This document shows, piece after piece, positions 23,679 to 34,404 of a DNA stretch of 64,000 bases (positions are counted from its first letter, which is position 1; every line of letters begins with the position of its first letter). A model generated the notes under the pieces. It did not search any database, was not told the origin of the DNA, and saw only the letters and a list, made by a program, of their open reading frames with translations. Source of the stretch: Perca fluviatilis (Eukaryota > Chordata > Actinopteri > Perciformes > Percidae); contig NC_053123.1 in the NCBI RefSeq assembly GCF_010015445.1, positions 10,823,934 through 10,887,933 of the forward strand. Direction: 5' to 3'. A program made the translations under genes and the position numbers.

Positions 23679-24341
23679 TTAAGATGCACCAGAAACAAGG
23701 CTTTGTTAATAACTCAAACTTGCTGAGAACCAAGACACCGTTTGATTACATTAGACTCGAGCAGTAGCCTGGTGTGCGGTCTAGGTAGCTCATTTCCTGA
23801 TTGATTCTACCACCATCACTCCAGTGGAGGCGCTAATGAGCTAGATTATGACCATAGACTGTATATTATTATGATTACAACACACAGTAGCAGAAGAATA
23901 CCAGCTACACACAACGGCACGAATGAAGTAAAAGAAAAAAAACAGGAGTGAGTCGGTTCATTGACGTATGGCACTCGAGTCTCCCGGTTCAGTGACACGA
24001 GTCGGGTTAATTAACCGGCTCTTCGGTCAGTTCGTCAACACTAGAGTTCCCAGACCCAACATCTTGATGTGGGTCGGGCTTGTCAGGCTATAACAAAAGG
24101 AGAAAAGAACACAAAGTTGGAAGAGGGGCATGTACCCTGTACTGTACACAGTAATTGTTGGGTAAGTAAGGTGCTATGCTGTCACGCATTTCTCTTCAAT
24201 CAAATCATCAAGCAATTCATGTTTCACAGGGAAAATCTGATGAGTGGTGTTTATTTTCAATACCATATTTATTTATATCAGTATATGCACTTGTAAGATC
24301 ATTTTGTGGTAGTGTAATTAGTTTTATGGATAACATAGCAT

Positions 24342-25690
24342 TCATAGAATAGAATGTTTTATTGTCATTGGACAGCAGCTGAAATTTTTCTGCAGCTCAC
24401 CCTCAGTGATATACAAATAAAATGACAAATACCCTTATAAAGGCAAAAGACACAGAATAAAAACGATAAATATAATAAATACAATAATAAAAAAAAAGTC
24501 ATATTGCACATTTGTATTCACAGAAACACTGCTATTGCACCATTATTTATTAGTGTTCAGTTCCTTTATGGCACATGGGTAGAAACTGTTCATAAGTCTG
24601 GATGTGCAGGCCTTCATGGACCTGTATCGCTTACCAGAGGGCAGTAGGGTGAAAAGGTGATTGGCTGGGTGGGAGGAGTCCTGTGTGATGCTTTTGGCCC
24701 GACACAAACATCAAGCACTGTAAATGTCTTCAAGGGTGGGTAGTTGTGTGTTTGTGATGCCCTATGCAGTTTTATTGACTCTCTGTAGCACCTTCCTGTC
24801 AGCCACAATGCAGCTAGCAAACCACACCAGAATGCCATGAGAGAGGATGCTCTCCACAGAGCATTGATAGAAGGACAGCAACAGCTGCTTTGCTTGCCGC
24901 AGGATCCTCAGGAAATATAGCCGCTGCTGAGCCTTCTTGACCAGATAGGTGATGTTCACAGTCCATGTCAGGTCCTGGGAGATGTACAGTACAGGCCAAA
25001 ACTTTGGACACACCTTCTCATTCAATGTGTTTCTTTATTTTCATGACTATTTACATTGTATATTCTCACTGAAGGCATCAAAACTATGAATGAACACATA
25101 TGGAATTATGTACTTAACAAAAAAGTGTGAAATAACTGAAAAATAAACCCTTGGTGTTCTCTCATTGAGCTTCATGAGGTAGTCACCTGAAATGGTTTTC
25201 ACTTCACAGGTGTGCTTTGTCAGGGTTAATTAGTGGAATGTGTTCCCTTATTAATAAAAATAGCAAAGGGTGGCTACTTTGAAGAATCTAAAATATAAGA
25301 CATGTTTTCAGTTATTTCACACTTTTTTTGTTAAGTACATAATTCCATATGTGTTCATTCATAGTTTTGATGCCTTCAGTGAGAATCTACAATGTAAATA
25401 GTCATGAAAATAAAAAGGAAATGCATTGAATGAGAAGGTGTGTCCAAACTTTTGGCCTGTACTGTATGTACCCAGGAACTTGAAGTCAGTGACTCTCTCC
25501 ACCATGTCTCCTTTGATATAAAAGGGAGCAGGTTCCTCTCTCCTCCTCCTGAAGTCAATAATCAGCTCTTTTGTTTTGGTGGAGTTAAGTGCCAGGTTAT
25601 TGTCAGTGCACCACACAGCCAGTTTTTGAACTCCATCCCTGTAGGCAGACTCGTCGTTCTGCATCAGCCCCACCAGACCTTGTCATAAAA
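24342..25690 (-). mobile_element. L2-like LINE, reverse-transcriptase C-terminal part
   Basis: The minus strand shows, in order, TDNNLALNSTKTKELIIDFR, VERVTDFKFLGTY, then (after an inserted Tc1 MITE) HISQDLTWT, VKKAQQRLYFLR, LPSGKRYRS-type sequence, and a tail with CAATGACAATAAAACATTC. These are the conserved blocks after the catalytic domain of L2/CR1-group LINEs. In-frame stops (after VNKTA, and in the IYSA-CLCRAKS segment) show decay. The 5' parts are missing here, but an endonuclease piece of a similar LINE lies at 26690-26970 on the same strand. Confidence 0.8.
24987..25464. mobile_element. Tc1-type MITE (478 bp) inside the LINE
   Basis: The ends CAGTACAGGCCAAAACTTTG and (inverted) CAGTACAGGCCAAAAGTTTG are flanked by TA on both sides. 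The arms (about 120 bp or more) contain GGACACACCTTCTCATTCAA and GAACACATATGGAATTATG. Removing it restores a continuous LINE reading (GGGAGATGTA joined to CCCAGGAACTT). This is an internal-deletion derivative of a widespread fish Tc1 family. Confidence 0.9.
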
Positions 25691-26154
25691 CTTGTTTAAA
25701 TGATCATACGACGCTTCCGGGCTGCTTTGTCGCCTACATGCTGCTGTCGCCTACATGCTGCTGTCGCCTACATGCTGCTTTTTGTTTTGATGACGCATGC
25801 GGCGGTGCGACACTGGTGGCTGGTGTTGCCAGATTGGGTGTTTTTTCCGCTACATATTAAGGCCTGTTTACAGTGTGTTTTAGCTGGGTTTTCGCCTGGA
25901 AGGCTCTATAGAAATCTGGCAACCTATTGAACGAAGTTAAACTGAGAGCGTGCCGTTCACAGACACCATAATGAACGAGTTCACAGTAACGTTCATCAGG
26001 CAGTAATACAGTACATTCAGTTCACGTTCACCCAAAATATGAACGAGTTCATGAACTAGGACATGAACTTCAACGACTACCTTCGAAGTCACTGTTCCAT
26101 TATCTTTAATGTGACTATTATTTGCCACTGTTCATCACACCCCCAACCGGCCCC
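25691..26154. other. Degraded repeat sequence with GAACGAGTTCA motifs
   Basis: A 17-bp unit (TGTCGCCTACATGCTGC) is repeated exactly three times at 25728-25778. Further right, GAACGAGTTCA-type words recur (25974, 26041), typical of decayed hAT arms. No gene is seen. Confidence 0.4.
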
Positions 26155-26690
26155 ATCAGACACCTGTTACCGGCAATTTCCACTGGATGCGAAACGTCTG
26201 CGGAACGTCACGGAGTCATTAGGTTTCCATTAGGTCTGCGTCCCTACTCCATCCCAGTATCGTCAGTCCGCAGCCCTCCGGAGCAGATACGCAGAGCTTC
26301 TATTTTTGATGGACGACGGAGAGCTCCACAGCAATTCAGCACACGGCAGATAGTGCGGGACAGGAAGTCGAGCACAGAAACAAAATAAATATCCGGTTAA
26401 TTTTCAAAATAAAATACACCGTGCTCACGGCCGATCATATTTCCCTGCGCTACACCTTGAAAACACAGCACAGAGCTTTCCCCTCTACTCCTCTGGATGG
26501 AAACTAACTGTTGTTGGTTGTGTGGTTATATTCTACGTGAATTTGACTACAGCTGTCAGTCATGGCTGCAGCCGTTCCGCAACAAATCCGGACCTGGTGG
26601 GTATTCACGGACGGCGGAGCACGCAGCAGACACGCAGCGTAGCCGGTCCGCAGCCGTTACGCATGCTGTGGAAATGAGGAGTTAGGCTAA
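26155..26690. mobile_element. Probable hAT-like MITE with imperfect ends
   Basis: The left stretch AATTTCCACTGGATGCG followed by AAACGTCTGCGGAACG has an imperfect inverted partner on the right (CGGTCCGCAGCCGTTACGCA, then TGCTGTGGAAATGAGG). It interrupts an L2-like LINE endonuclease frame. I could not find a clean target duplication, so class and ends are tentative. Confidence 0.45.
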
Positions 26691-26970
26691 TAGCCTCGTC
26701 GGGGATCGCCGCATGCAGCCAAGTCTCAGTTATCGCCATAATAAAACAGGTTTGCACAGTTTTGTGTTCCATGTTGATCAGTTCCAGTTCGTCCATTTTG
26801 TTACTGAGCAATCGGGCGTTTGCCAGAAAGATGCTGGGGAGCACCGGTCTTTCTTTAGCGCAGGCTTTCTTTAGCCTGTCATGAATGCCGGCTCGACAGC
26901 TGCACTTCTGCCTCCTTTGCTTAATGCAAAAACCTTTAGATAAGCAAAAACCAGACAATGATACTTGCAT
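26690..26970 (-). pseudogene. LINE endonuclease N-terminal fragment (L2/CR1 group)
   Basis: The minus strand reads RAGIHDRLKKACAKERPVLP, SIFLANARLLSNKMDELELI and then AITETWLHAAIPDEAISL. The order SI-LANARLL-NK-DEL followed by TETWL is the start of the apurinic-type endonuclease domain of L2/CR1-type LINEs. The frame then enters the MITE on its left. It is probably part of the same LINE lineage as the fragment at 24342-25690, but the middle of the polymerase is absent. Confidence 0.7.
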
Positions 26971-28556
26971 TCAAAGACATCATTTTTAGTTTAAAGCTTT
27001 AGTGCGTAACTTTTTGATATTATTGATTGTCCGTTACATTCAAGCCATTGCCATTTGAGTTGCTACAAAGCTAATTAAGACTTGAGCACAATGTCACTGT
27101 AATTACAATAGCAACTCTTGATATCCTTTGTTTTTTATATTTTTTATTTCAAACTACGTCAATATGGCTGAAGAGTACCTGCTTTAGACTCCCTGAACAT
27201 TTTGCAGAAAAGCTGAAAAAGCTCTGTGATTGTTTTTCTGTGTAAAGAATGAGGACACAATCTACTTGATAGAATGAGTAAACACAGTGATAGAAAATGA
27301 AAGTGTCCATTTCAGTCAAGAAATAACATTCCACAGCAGTAATGGGTCCAGGATGTTGTGTGTAGATTCTGTGCAGGTAATTTCTCCCTTTGTTGATTTA
27401 ATGTTTGGATACAGGCAGTGCAAAGAGAATTACCTGCTCATTGTTTGTTTGTTTTTACTCAGATAGTCCCTGACTCATTTTATCAAGGGATAAATGTTGC
27501 TTGCATACATGTACTCTTTTATAGAAAAAAAAATAAAGGCAAAGGAAACAAATTCTGCTAAACTGAATGCTACACAGCATATATACACTGAAAGAATGCT
27601 GTGCTTCCAAGTGCCAACATAAGTCCTTGATGTGCCCTGTAATGAAGGTTACATCTATGAAGACTTGAGATCAGTTTATTACACAAAACCACCTCCTTCC
27701 ATAATCAATCATAAGGGCTGGGTCCTAACAGTAGATCAAGAACAAAGTCCATGACCAATCAAAATTCAGAGACAGAGTTTTGAAAAGGGACCAGAGCCAA
27801 AAGAAGCCTTTTAAATAATAACTCTCCTTTGTATGCTGTTCCAAGCTAAACAAGATCAAATAAATGAACAACAAATCAAAGGGGCAGATGCCCAATCTCC
27901 ATATGAAGGCTGTTGAATCACTTTGCAATGAGTGTTTGAATGGAGACGTACAGTATATTCTTAAAATAAGAAAACCATCTTGCCGACAAATAAACTGTTC
28001 ATAGCGCTCCATAGTTGTTTAAAGTTATTGAATCCTATGCCTGTAAGCTCTTTGCTTTCACTTCACATAAAAAAGATACACAGTGGTCTCGATCCCATGA
28101 TGGCGAATGATAAGAAGGTAGCACCATCACACTGAACTAACTTGGCAATATGGCATTAGATTTAATTTACTCAGTGCTACCGTACTACTGAACCATAATA
28201 TACAACTTCATATCAAATTTAATCAGAGCCTCTTCTCATTGCTCCTGTCTCTGTGCACTGTGATAAACAATCATCCTCTCAAGCTGAAACATTCATTGCG
28301 TTCTTTCATTCGTGCGACCTGTACATTTTATTTTTTGTTGTGTGATGCAATGCTTTGGTGGCTGCTGCCCACCCAACTTTGCCTTGGTCGCTTTTGCCTA
28401 AAATTGCCACTGCCTGGAGATTTATGTAATTTATTAAGTGTTGTGATACAACTCTATTGGAAACAGTTAGCCTTGTTTATAATGTATATTTGGCAGGGAA
28501 AGACAGTCAGAAAGGCCTCTCTTTTGCATCAAGACTGAATATATAGCTTCTAAACA
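26971..28556. other. Unassigned sequence
   Basis: No gene, RNA or transposon ends are supported. The open frames are short and AT-driven. Confidence 0.4.
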
Positions 28557-28690
28557 TAGGGCTGAGTATCATTAAAAACAATTCGATGCCAGTACTAATA
28601 CTGTGAATCTGATACCGGCTTGCTTAGTAATGCTGATGAGATTTACTCCTTAGGTATTGAAACTTTTGGTATTGAATGACAAGACATTTT
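28557..28690. repeat. Degraded hAT-like arm (GGGCTGAGTATC type)
   Basis: The sequence AGGGCTGAGTATCATTAAAA, then AATTCGATGCCAGTACTAAT and TGATACCGGCTT, matches the start of a fish hAT family as I remember it. The other end is not identifiable, so it is a fragment. Confidence 0.45.
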
Positions 28691-29591
28691 TCACTGCTCA
28701 GAACTATGCAACAGCTATATAAATACATTACACTACGTAGGAAACCATAGTCAGTCTCTTATGCAGTCGGTATAGTTAACAAGCTCAGATGCCCAGAGGA
28801 TCTTTAGCTTTTGTTATATAACCTTTATTGCAATAGTTCTGTGCCAAAAACTCAAAAAAAGTGTTTTCAAAGGACAGGGACACGCAAGAAATTAAAGGGC
28901 TGTTTCCAGGACAATCGTGTTTGGAGTTTTGCTTATTTCCCATTGTGCTTCATTTTATCAGAGATAATGTTATTCGGCCTAAGTGTTGGCGATGTTTCCA
29001 TGATATTTATCCACTCTGAATATCAAATGACATCTGTCACACAGCAGCCAGCTTACATTATTTGACAATAGTGATTAAATGTACTGTTGCATATTAATTT
29101 GATTGCAATTGTGTCACAGGATTCCCAAGAGCGTTTTGAGCTTGCATTCAGTTTACATTGTTTGCAATAGACCATGTCTGGGTTTTCAAAATATTCAAAG
29201 ACAGGCTTATGTGTGCTGAGCTCAAGAGGGGTCTTATTGAATAAAGTTCTGGGAAGTTATATTTTATTGAATGCCTTTCCTTTCTCATAAAAAATCTAAA
29301 GCCAATTCTTCTGCATATTTTATTTTTTGGACATTTTGGACTTTGCTATTTTGTTGGAGCATTGCTACATTCCTTTGTAGCACCTGTGCTTTCAACCACA
29401 TCCCATGGTCTTCATCAACAAAGATGTTCCCTAGAGAGAATGAGAAATATAGAATGGACAAAACAGTATCAAACGTTCATGTGCTCCATGATTTTTCTAA
29501 ACATTACCATATAGAACAAGTCATGACTCTGATCTGAGCTAGGAAAACTTCTCCCTAAGAATGCCATAGCACCAAAAGAAAACATAAGGCT
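28691..29591. other. Unassigned sequence
   Basis: Nothing recognisable is seen between the hAT-like fragment and the TTAA element that begins at 29596. Confidence 0.4.
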
Positions 29592-30093
29592 TTAAATATG
29601 GGCTGAAATATGTGCCACCAGAAACAGAATTTGAATCATTTATATTTGAATTTGAATTGCTAAACTTGAATAATTGCATTGAAAAACTGAATTTGAATCA
29701 CATAATTTGAAATTGTATTGTTTAATTTGAATCATTCCATTGAAAAACTGAATCTGAATAGTATAATTTGAAATTGAATTTATTCGTTTGTAACTGAAGT
29801 CTAATAAAATTTGAACTTCACTGAAACTTCAACTCTCTATATATCCTCACATTCAGTTCTCACTATTCAGATTCAGATCAGCAAATTCAATTTCAAGTTA
29901 CTGAGACAGACATCCGGGTACTTGGAGGATGAAGGAAGAGCAATCGAGCGCAGATCGATAGGTACAGTTCAGTGGCGCAGGATTAGCACTAAAGATGCCA
30001 AACTGTTTTTGGATGTTGGAACGAAAGAAATGACAAAAAAAAAACAGCAAGGGATAACAGTTCACAGGTGAGGATGTGTTTTATGATATATAT

Positions 30094-30485
30094 GCCGCCT
30101 TGGACCTGCAATCTGAGCTCCGGCGGCAGCGGGAGGTGGAGAGTTCCGTGGCCGGCGGCAGCGTCTCTTTCCCGGGCAGGAATACTGCTTTGCCTCGCTG
30201 CCTGCGGTCCCCGCTGATCCAGATCGGACCGGCCAAAGACAGAGTGGTGATCGGCAGGATCTTCCACATAGTCCAGGACGACCTGTATGTAGATTTCGGG
30301 GAAGTTCCACTGCGTTTGCCGGGGGCGGCCGGCGGAAACTAAAAGCGGGGGCAGCAGAGTCCGTTTGCGGCTGCAGGATCTGGAGATCACTGCCCGCTTC
30401 CTGGAAGCCCAACACGACCACGCTGCTGGAGGCCCGGGCCGTACTGCTGGGACGGCTGGAGGGAAGGGAAGCCCGGGAGAACTAG
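30094..30485 (+). pseudogene. mrps28: MRPS28 (mitochondrial ribosomal protein S28) gene fragment
   Basis: The translation contains [43 protein letters not shown], then in a second frame [14 protein letters not shown] and [19 protein letters not shown], then in a third frame [16 protein letters not shown] and stop. These blocks follow the order of vertebrate MRPS28 (bS1m-related small-subunit protein) from about residue 50 to its end. At least two frameshifts (near 30300 and 30415) plus a scrambled stretch near 30180 make it a pseudogene. No intron interrupts it, which suggests a processed copy. The high GC content contrasts with the AT-rich surroundings. It lies inside the TTAA element. Confidence 0.85.
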
Positions 30486-30608
30486 AACCAGGACTCAGCG
30501 GAGCGGACTGTCACAGCTTGCTGAAGTTTAAATCACAGGTTTCCTAAAGGGAGTCTGGCGGGACTCGGACTGTGGACGACGAAACATGATTTTAAGTCTC
30601 GTTAACCC

Positions 30609-30800
30609 TTGTACTTCCCTTTACTTTGTTGAGAATTGCTCTCTAAACAAGGGTTAATACAGCACCTTAGTTCTTGTTTGTACAGCATTTTGGTCAGCTT
30701 AAACTGTGTTTAAATGTGTTCTAGAAATAAACTTTACTTACTTACTTTACAAGAAACAGGGTTTAGAGAGCAATTCTCAACAAAGTAAAGGGAGGTACAA
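30609..30800. repeat. 40-bp inverted repeat with 112-bp loop
   Basis: The left arm at 30609-30648 begins TTGTACTTCCCTTTACTTTG. The right arm at 30761-30800 is its reverse complement with a single mismatch. It may mark the ends of a small element or a hairpin in the transcript. Confidence 0.85.
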
Positions 30801-30803
30801 AAT

Positions 30804-30850
30804 CCTTGTGTTGTCCTTCGGGTCACTGGGACCCGAAGGACCACACAAGG
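30804..30850. repeat. Palindrome with 21-bp arms
   Basis: The arms CCTTGTGTTGTCCTTCGGGT (plus C) and GACCCGAAGGACCACACAAG (plus G) pair with one mismatch around a 5-base loop (ACTGG). Similar AACCCTTGTGTTGTC words are common in fish genomes as part of a short repeat. Confidence 0.85.
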
Positions 30851-31975
30851 GTTAAATAAATAACTACATGCAGAACTAAATGAATGAATAGTGGAGCAGT
30901 GAGCCTGGACATTTCAGTCTGTTTAAACTTCACTTTGAAGCAGAACCTCTTAGTTCAGAAGGGTGAAGTTTCTGTTTGGACTCAGATCTGTGAACTGATT
31001 ATAATAAATATTCTTTTTATAAACACATGAATTAGTCTCTTTGTTTTGTTTGTTACTGCACATGATGATAAAGCTACACTTTTAAATCACAAACAAAACT
31101 AACTTTAATATGTATATAAACGCTCTAAGGAAGGAGACAAACGATCAGATATTAGAGTTGATTAAAAATAGACTCAAATAATAATTTACTATTTTGCGTT
31201 TTAATGTGGAAACATCTTGTATAAACTCAGGGGACTGACTCTTACATCACATTGTATTGCAGGCTTGCTGATGTACAAAGTAAACCAATGCAATTCAAAT
31301 GTTTAAATTAATTAACATGTATTTTCAAATATGGATAGTCACACTACTTTGCATGCAGTAGGCTAGGCTAAGGTAGCCTAAGTAGCGATAGTTCATTTTA
31401 AGTTTACTTAAGTGGAAGAATGTGACTAATAAACCTAGGCCTACTAACACCAGGCATTACATTTTGAACATTGTGAACAGGTAGATTATATTATCTATGA
31501 GTCTCTGGGTCAAGGCGGGCTGTGCTCCCAAAACGTATGTGCTGGGCGAAGAGGAGTCCTGTGTATCTGCGCCACTGAACTGTACCCTGCTCGATCTGCG
31601 CTTCGTTTGCTCTTCTTCATAATTACCGGATGTCTGTCGTAATAACTTGAAATTGAATTTGCTGATCTGAATCTGAATAGTGAGAACTGAATGTGAGGAT
31701 ATATAGAGAGTTGAAGTTTCAGTGAAGTTCAAATTTTATTAGACTTCAGTTACAAACGAATAAATTCAATTTCAAATTATACTATTCAGATTCAGTTTTT
31801 CAATGGAATGATTCAAATTAAACAATACAATTTCAAATTATGTGATTCAAATTCAGTTTTTCAATGCAATTATTCAAGTTTAGCAATTCAAATTAAAATA
31901 TAAATGATTCAAATTCAGTTTCTGGTGGCACATATTTCAGCCCATATTTAAATTCTTAATGTGTTTAAAATAATC

Positions 31976-32460
31976 AAGATGTTGGGTCTGGGAACTCACC
32001 ATTGGCAGGGCTCAAGCCGAGGGGCGGGATAAATGGTTGTCTTTCAAATTCCCTCTGCACACAATAGGATAGCGCTACAACCAACGAGAGCAACACTAGT
32101 TCATAGATTAAACGTATCCGGTCGGCAAAACTCCGAACACATCTTCCTTTTTTAAGAATGACTTCAGTGCTTAACTCCAAGTCTTCCAGAGTTGTGGCCA
32201 AAGCCGATTCGAAAGACCGCTGTTCGCCAGCAGCAGTAGCCATCTTCTTTGTTTTCAAGTAGCATGGAATTCACGCAGAACCGTCGCAACTCTGCCATCC
32301 TTATGTTAAGCCCCCCCACCAACTCTATACACGATGTGATTGGCCTGACAAGAATTTGTTTTTTCCAGCTTGCAAGCCAACGGACAGTTGCTAGACTGAC
32401 CTTGGCTGCAAATTACATTTGCTGCCGCTAGGGTGCGTCTAGATTTCTAGGCTAGACTAT
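31976..32460 (-). repeat. RecQ-helicase-like dispersed repeat, copy 2
   Basis: On the minus strand, this begins AAATCTAGACGCACCCTAGC and contains the frame MATAAGEQRSFESALATTLE, DLELSTEVILKKGRCVRSFA and ends at CCAATGGTGAGTTCCCAGAC. Compared with copy 1 it retains more of the first exon start but has lost bases around the LKKEQ-DVFG part, which shifts the frame away from the Walker A loop. It gives the uninterrupted site into which the hAT element of copy 1 inserted. The 61-93-residue frames here are remnants, not working proteins. Confidence 0.65.
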
Positions 32461-33266
32461 TACTAAAATTCCTTACAGTACACTGATGATGAAGTTACAA
32501 AAAAGTGGGTATGTAAATGTGTTATTTTTTAGGTGTGATGTGTCTTTTAACATTCAAGTCATTTAAGTGACTCAACCTGCCGAACTGTCTTTTTGTGTGA
32601 AAATAACAGAAAATAAAAATAAGAAAAAAATGATTTAATGAGCACACAGTAGCATATAAATACATATTTCTCAAACAAAAATAATCAATCATCCACAAGC
32701 TAGTGCAATAACTTTTCTGTTTTATTTTTGAAAACTGCCTCAGTTCTGCTGACAAGCTCAACGTTCTCAGTCATTAACAACACACACAATAAAGGCCAAA
32801 ATCGATTCAGGAGTCCTCTGGAGATGTAATCCCTTCTTACCCTAAGCTCTAATCAATGTAACAAACGCGCTTGCATTTGGTCCAAGTTAAGTCTGCATTC
32901 AACTGTGTCTACATAACATTGTCTACATTGTTGGTCAAAAACAGCAGTACATATAGATTTTTTTGTTAATTTTCCAACTGTATCCTAAAACAACATTGCA
33001 TACATAGGACAATAACCAGTGAGTTTTTAAAATAACAAGATTGGAGCAGGAATTTAAAGAGGTGACATTTAAGCATGTTCTAATTAAGAATTAAGTGATT
33101 GCCTACCTGTGCAAAAGATGGTATTTTTAGTATCCAACTGACTTGCATAATAGGACAGAGAGAATGGAGAATGGAGAAAGGTGATGCCAAATTAAATAAC
33201 TTGGTTAACAAACTCCAAACAACAGTACTCTGATTTAATGAAAATGGAGAACTGAAAACATTAATG
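32461..33266. other. Unassigned sequence
   Basis: AT-rich DNA with no gene or transposon end that I can support. Confidence 0.4.
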
Positions 33267-33274
33267 GCCTTACC

Positions 33275-34396
33275 AGGGACGTGCACAGACATTTGCAGGG
33301 GCTATTGCTATAATCTGTAAAAAAGACAACACCCTCTCGATCCCCAGGTTCTCAAATGCTCTGTGAAATGGAGCTTTTGATATACATAAAATGATAACTA
33401 ATTCCCAATGCTATACATGGCACAGAGACAATTTGCTGTGCATTTATTATTAAATGAAACTGAAAATGTGCTTTTAATGAGTTATTAGCCTACTCCAACT
33501 TAACGAAAATGCTTCTGATAAAATAGGCCAACTTAACATTAAATGAATAATGTAGGATGGTTGCAAATGCTTCTCTCACGGCCTGCTGGCAGTTTTAATC
33601 CAGCTCTGCAAAGTTTAGCTGCTTCTTTGAGCTCTTTATCTCACTTCTTCAGTCGTCTTTGTTGTGAAGGCATACTTAAGCACACAAAACTAACATTAGG
33701 CTATACATTTGTTTTTAAATGCAAAGTTAATTACATTAACAAATAGGGACATTCATTTATCATCTCATAACAAAAATAAGGCACCTTTCACTTTCAGTAA
33801 CATCACATCACGTAACATATTGACTGTAAACAACGTATAACCTAGCATGATTCAAGAGCCCAAACTATCACATCCCTGAGCCTCTCTCTTCTCTACAGAA
33901 CGCACACTAATATAATGGCCTATGTTACGTCCGTTATATTAGTGTACGTTCTGTAGAGTGAACGTAGCTCTACGTTAGCCTGCTGCTGCAACATAGGCTG
34001 TCATTAGCTTTGGTTGTTAACATAGCATTTTACATTACTATAGCTAAGGCAATGCTGCGCGACGTGATACCTTACAAGCTACAGTTGTACTTTATTCAAA
34101 GCTCAAGTGTTTTTTTACTATTACTATTCACAGGGCATTTCTTATAATCCCCATAACTTTAAAAACTCACGTGAAGGCAGAAGGTCTTGGCTTTCCCTCT
34201 CTTTAATATACGTTGCTACATGTGTGAGAATATCAACAAAATCACGTACCTGGGGGGAGAGGTCATTGCTGAGGGCAAGATTGAATGATCTAGCGATTTA
34301 ATTTGATTTAAGTTTAGTAATGATGGGCATATTGTCGTATTGATGCAGCCACCAGAGGGGCAGCTAAGCCAATCAGGGCAAACTGTGCACGTCCCT
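33275..34396. mobile_element. hAT-like element, 1.12 kb
   Basis: The ends AGGGACGTGCACAG and (inverted) AGGGACGTGCACAG are identical over at least 14 bases. The flanks GCCTTACC (33267-33274) and GGCTTACC (34397-34404) match at 7 of 8 positions, consistent with an 8-bp hAT duplication. The interior is AT-rich with a strong palindrome at 33891-33958. No transposase is recognisable. Confidence 0.75.
33891..33958. repeat. Palindrome with 25-bp arms
   Basis: The left arm at 33891-33915 (CTCTACAGAACG...) pairs with 33934-33958 at 24 of 25 bases around an 18-base loop. It would form a stable hairpin in single-stranded DNA or RNA. Confidence 0.85.
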
Positions 34397-34404
34397 GGCT
34401 TACC

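Larger units (their letters stand above)
19966..24043. mobile_element. hAT-like non-autonomous element, 4.08 kb, carrying nested insertions
   Basis: The ends TAGTGATGGGAC and (inverted) TAGTGTTGAC are bordered by the exact 8-bp duplication GAGTTCCC (19958-19965 and 24044-24051). The opposite-orientation sister repeat at 31976-32460 shows the uninterrupted GTGAGTTCCCAGACCC site. Inside are three tandem units of about 260 bp, a Harbinger-like element with a hAT MITE inside it, and a TTAA element holding an L1 tail. No hAT transposase is seen, so it depended on another copy for movement. Confidence 0.85.
30486..31050 (+). other. Probable 3' UTR of the MRPS28 fragment plus repeats
   Basis: It follows the stop codon and contains AATAAA signals near 30726 and 31002. 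It includes a 40-bp inverted repeat (30609-30648 with 30761-30800, one mismatch) and a 21-bp-arm palindrome (30804-30850). How much of this came with the captured gene cannot be told from one copy. Confidence 0.45.
29596..31947. mobile_element. TTAA-flanked element with 385-bp arms and MRPS28 cargo
   Basis: The arms at 29596-29982 and about 31565-31947 are inverted repeats, beginning ATATGGGCTGAAATATGTGC. TTAA lies outside each end (29592-29595 and 31948-31951). The arms include repeated AATTTGAATCA-type words. Between them is GC-rich sequence homologous to mitochondrial ribosomal protein S28 with its 3' UTR, and further AT-rich DNA. No transposase is present. The arms continue as near-copies down to TTCAGTGGCGCAG, after which the cargo begins. 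The superfamily (Kolobok or piggyBac) is inferred from the TTAA target. Confidence 0.8.

Noticed and set aside
29596..31947. A simple processed pseudogene of MRPS28 with its own duplication
   Set aside because: I found no poly-A tail or duplication around the MRPS28 part. The only clean boundary is the arm/TTAA structure, although a nested processed copy is not excluded.
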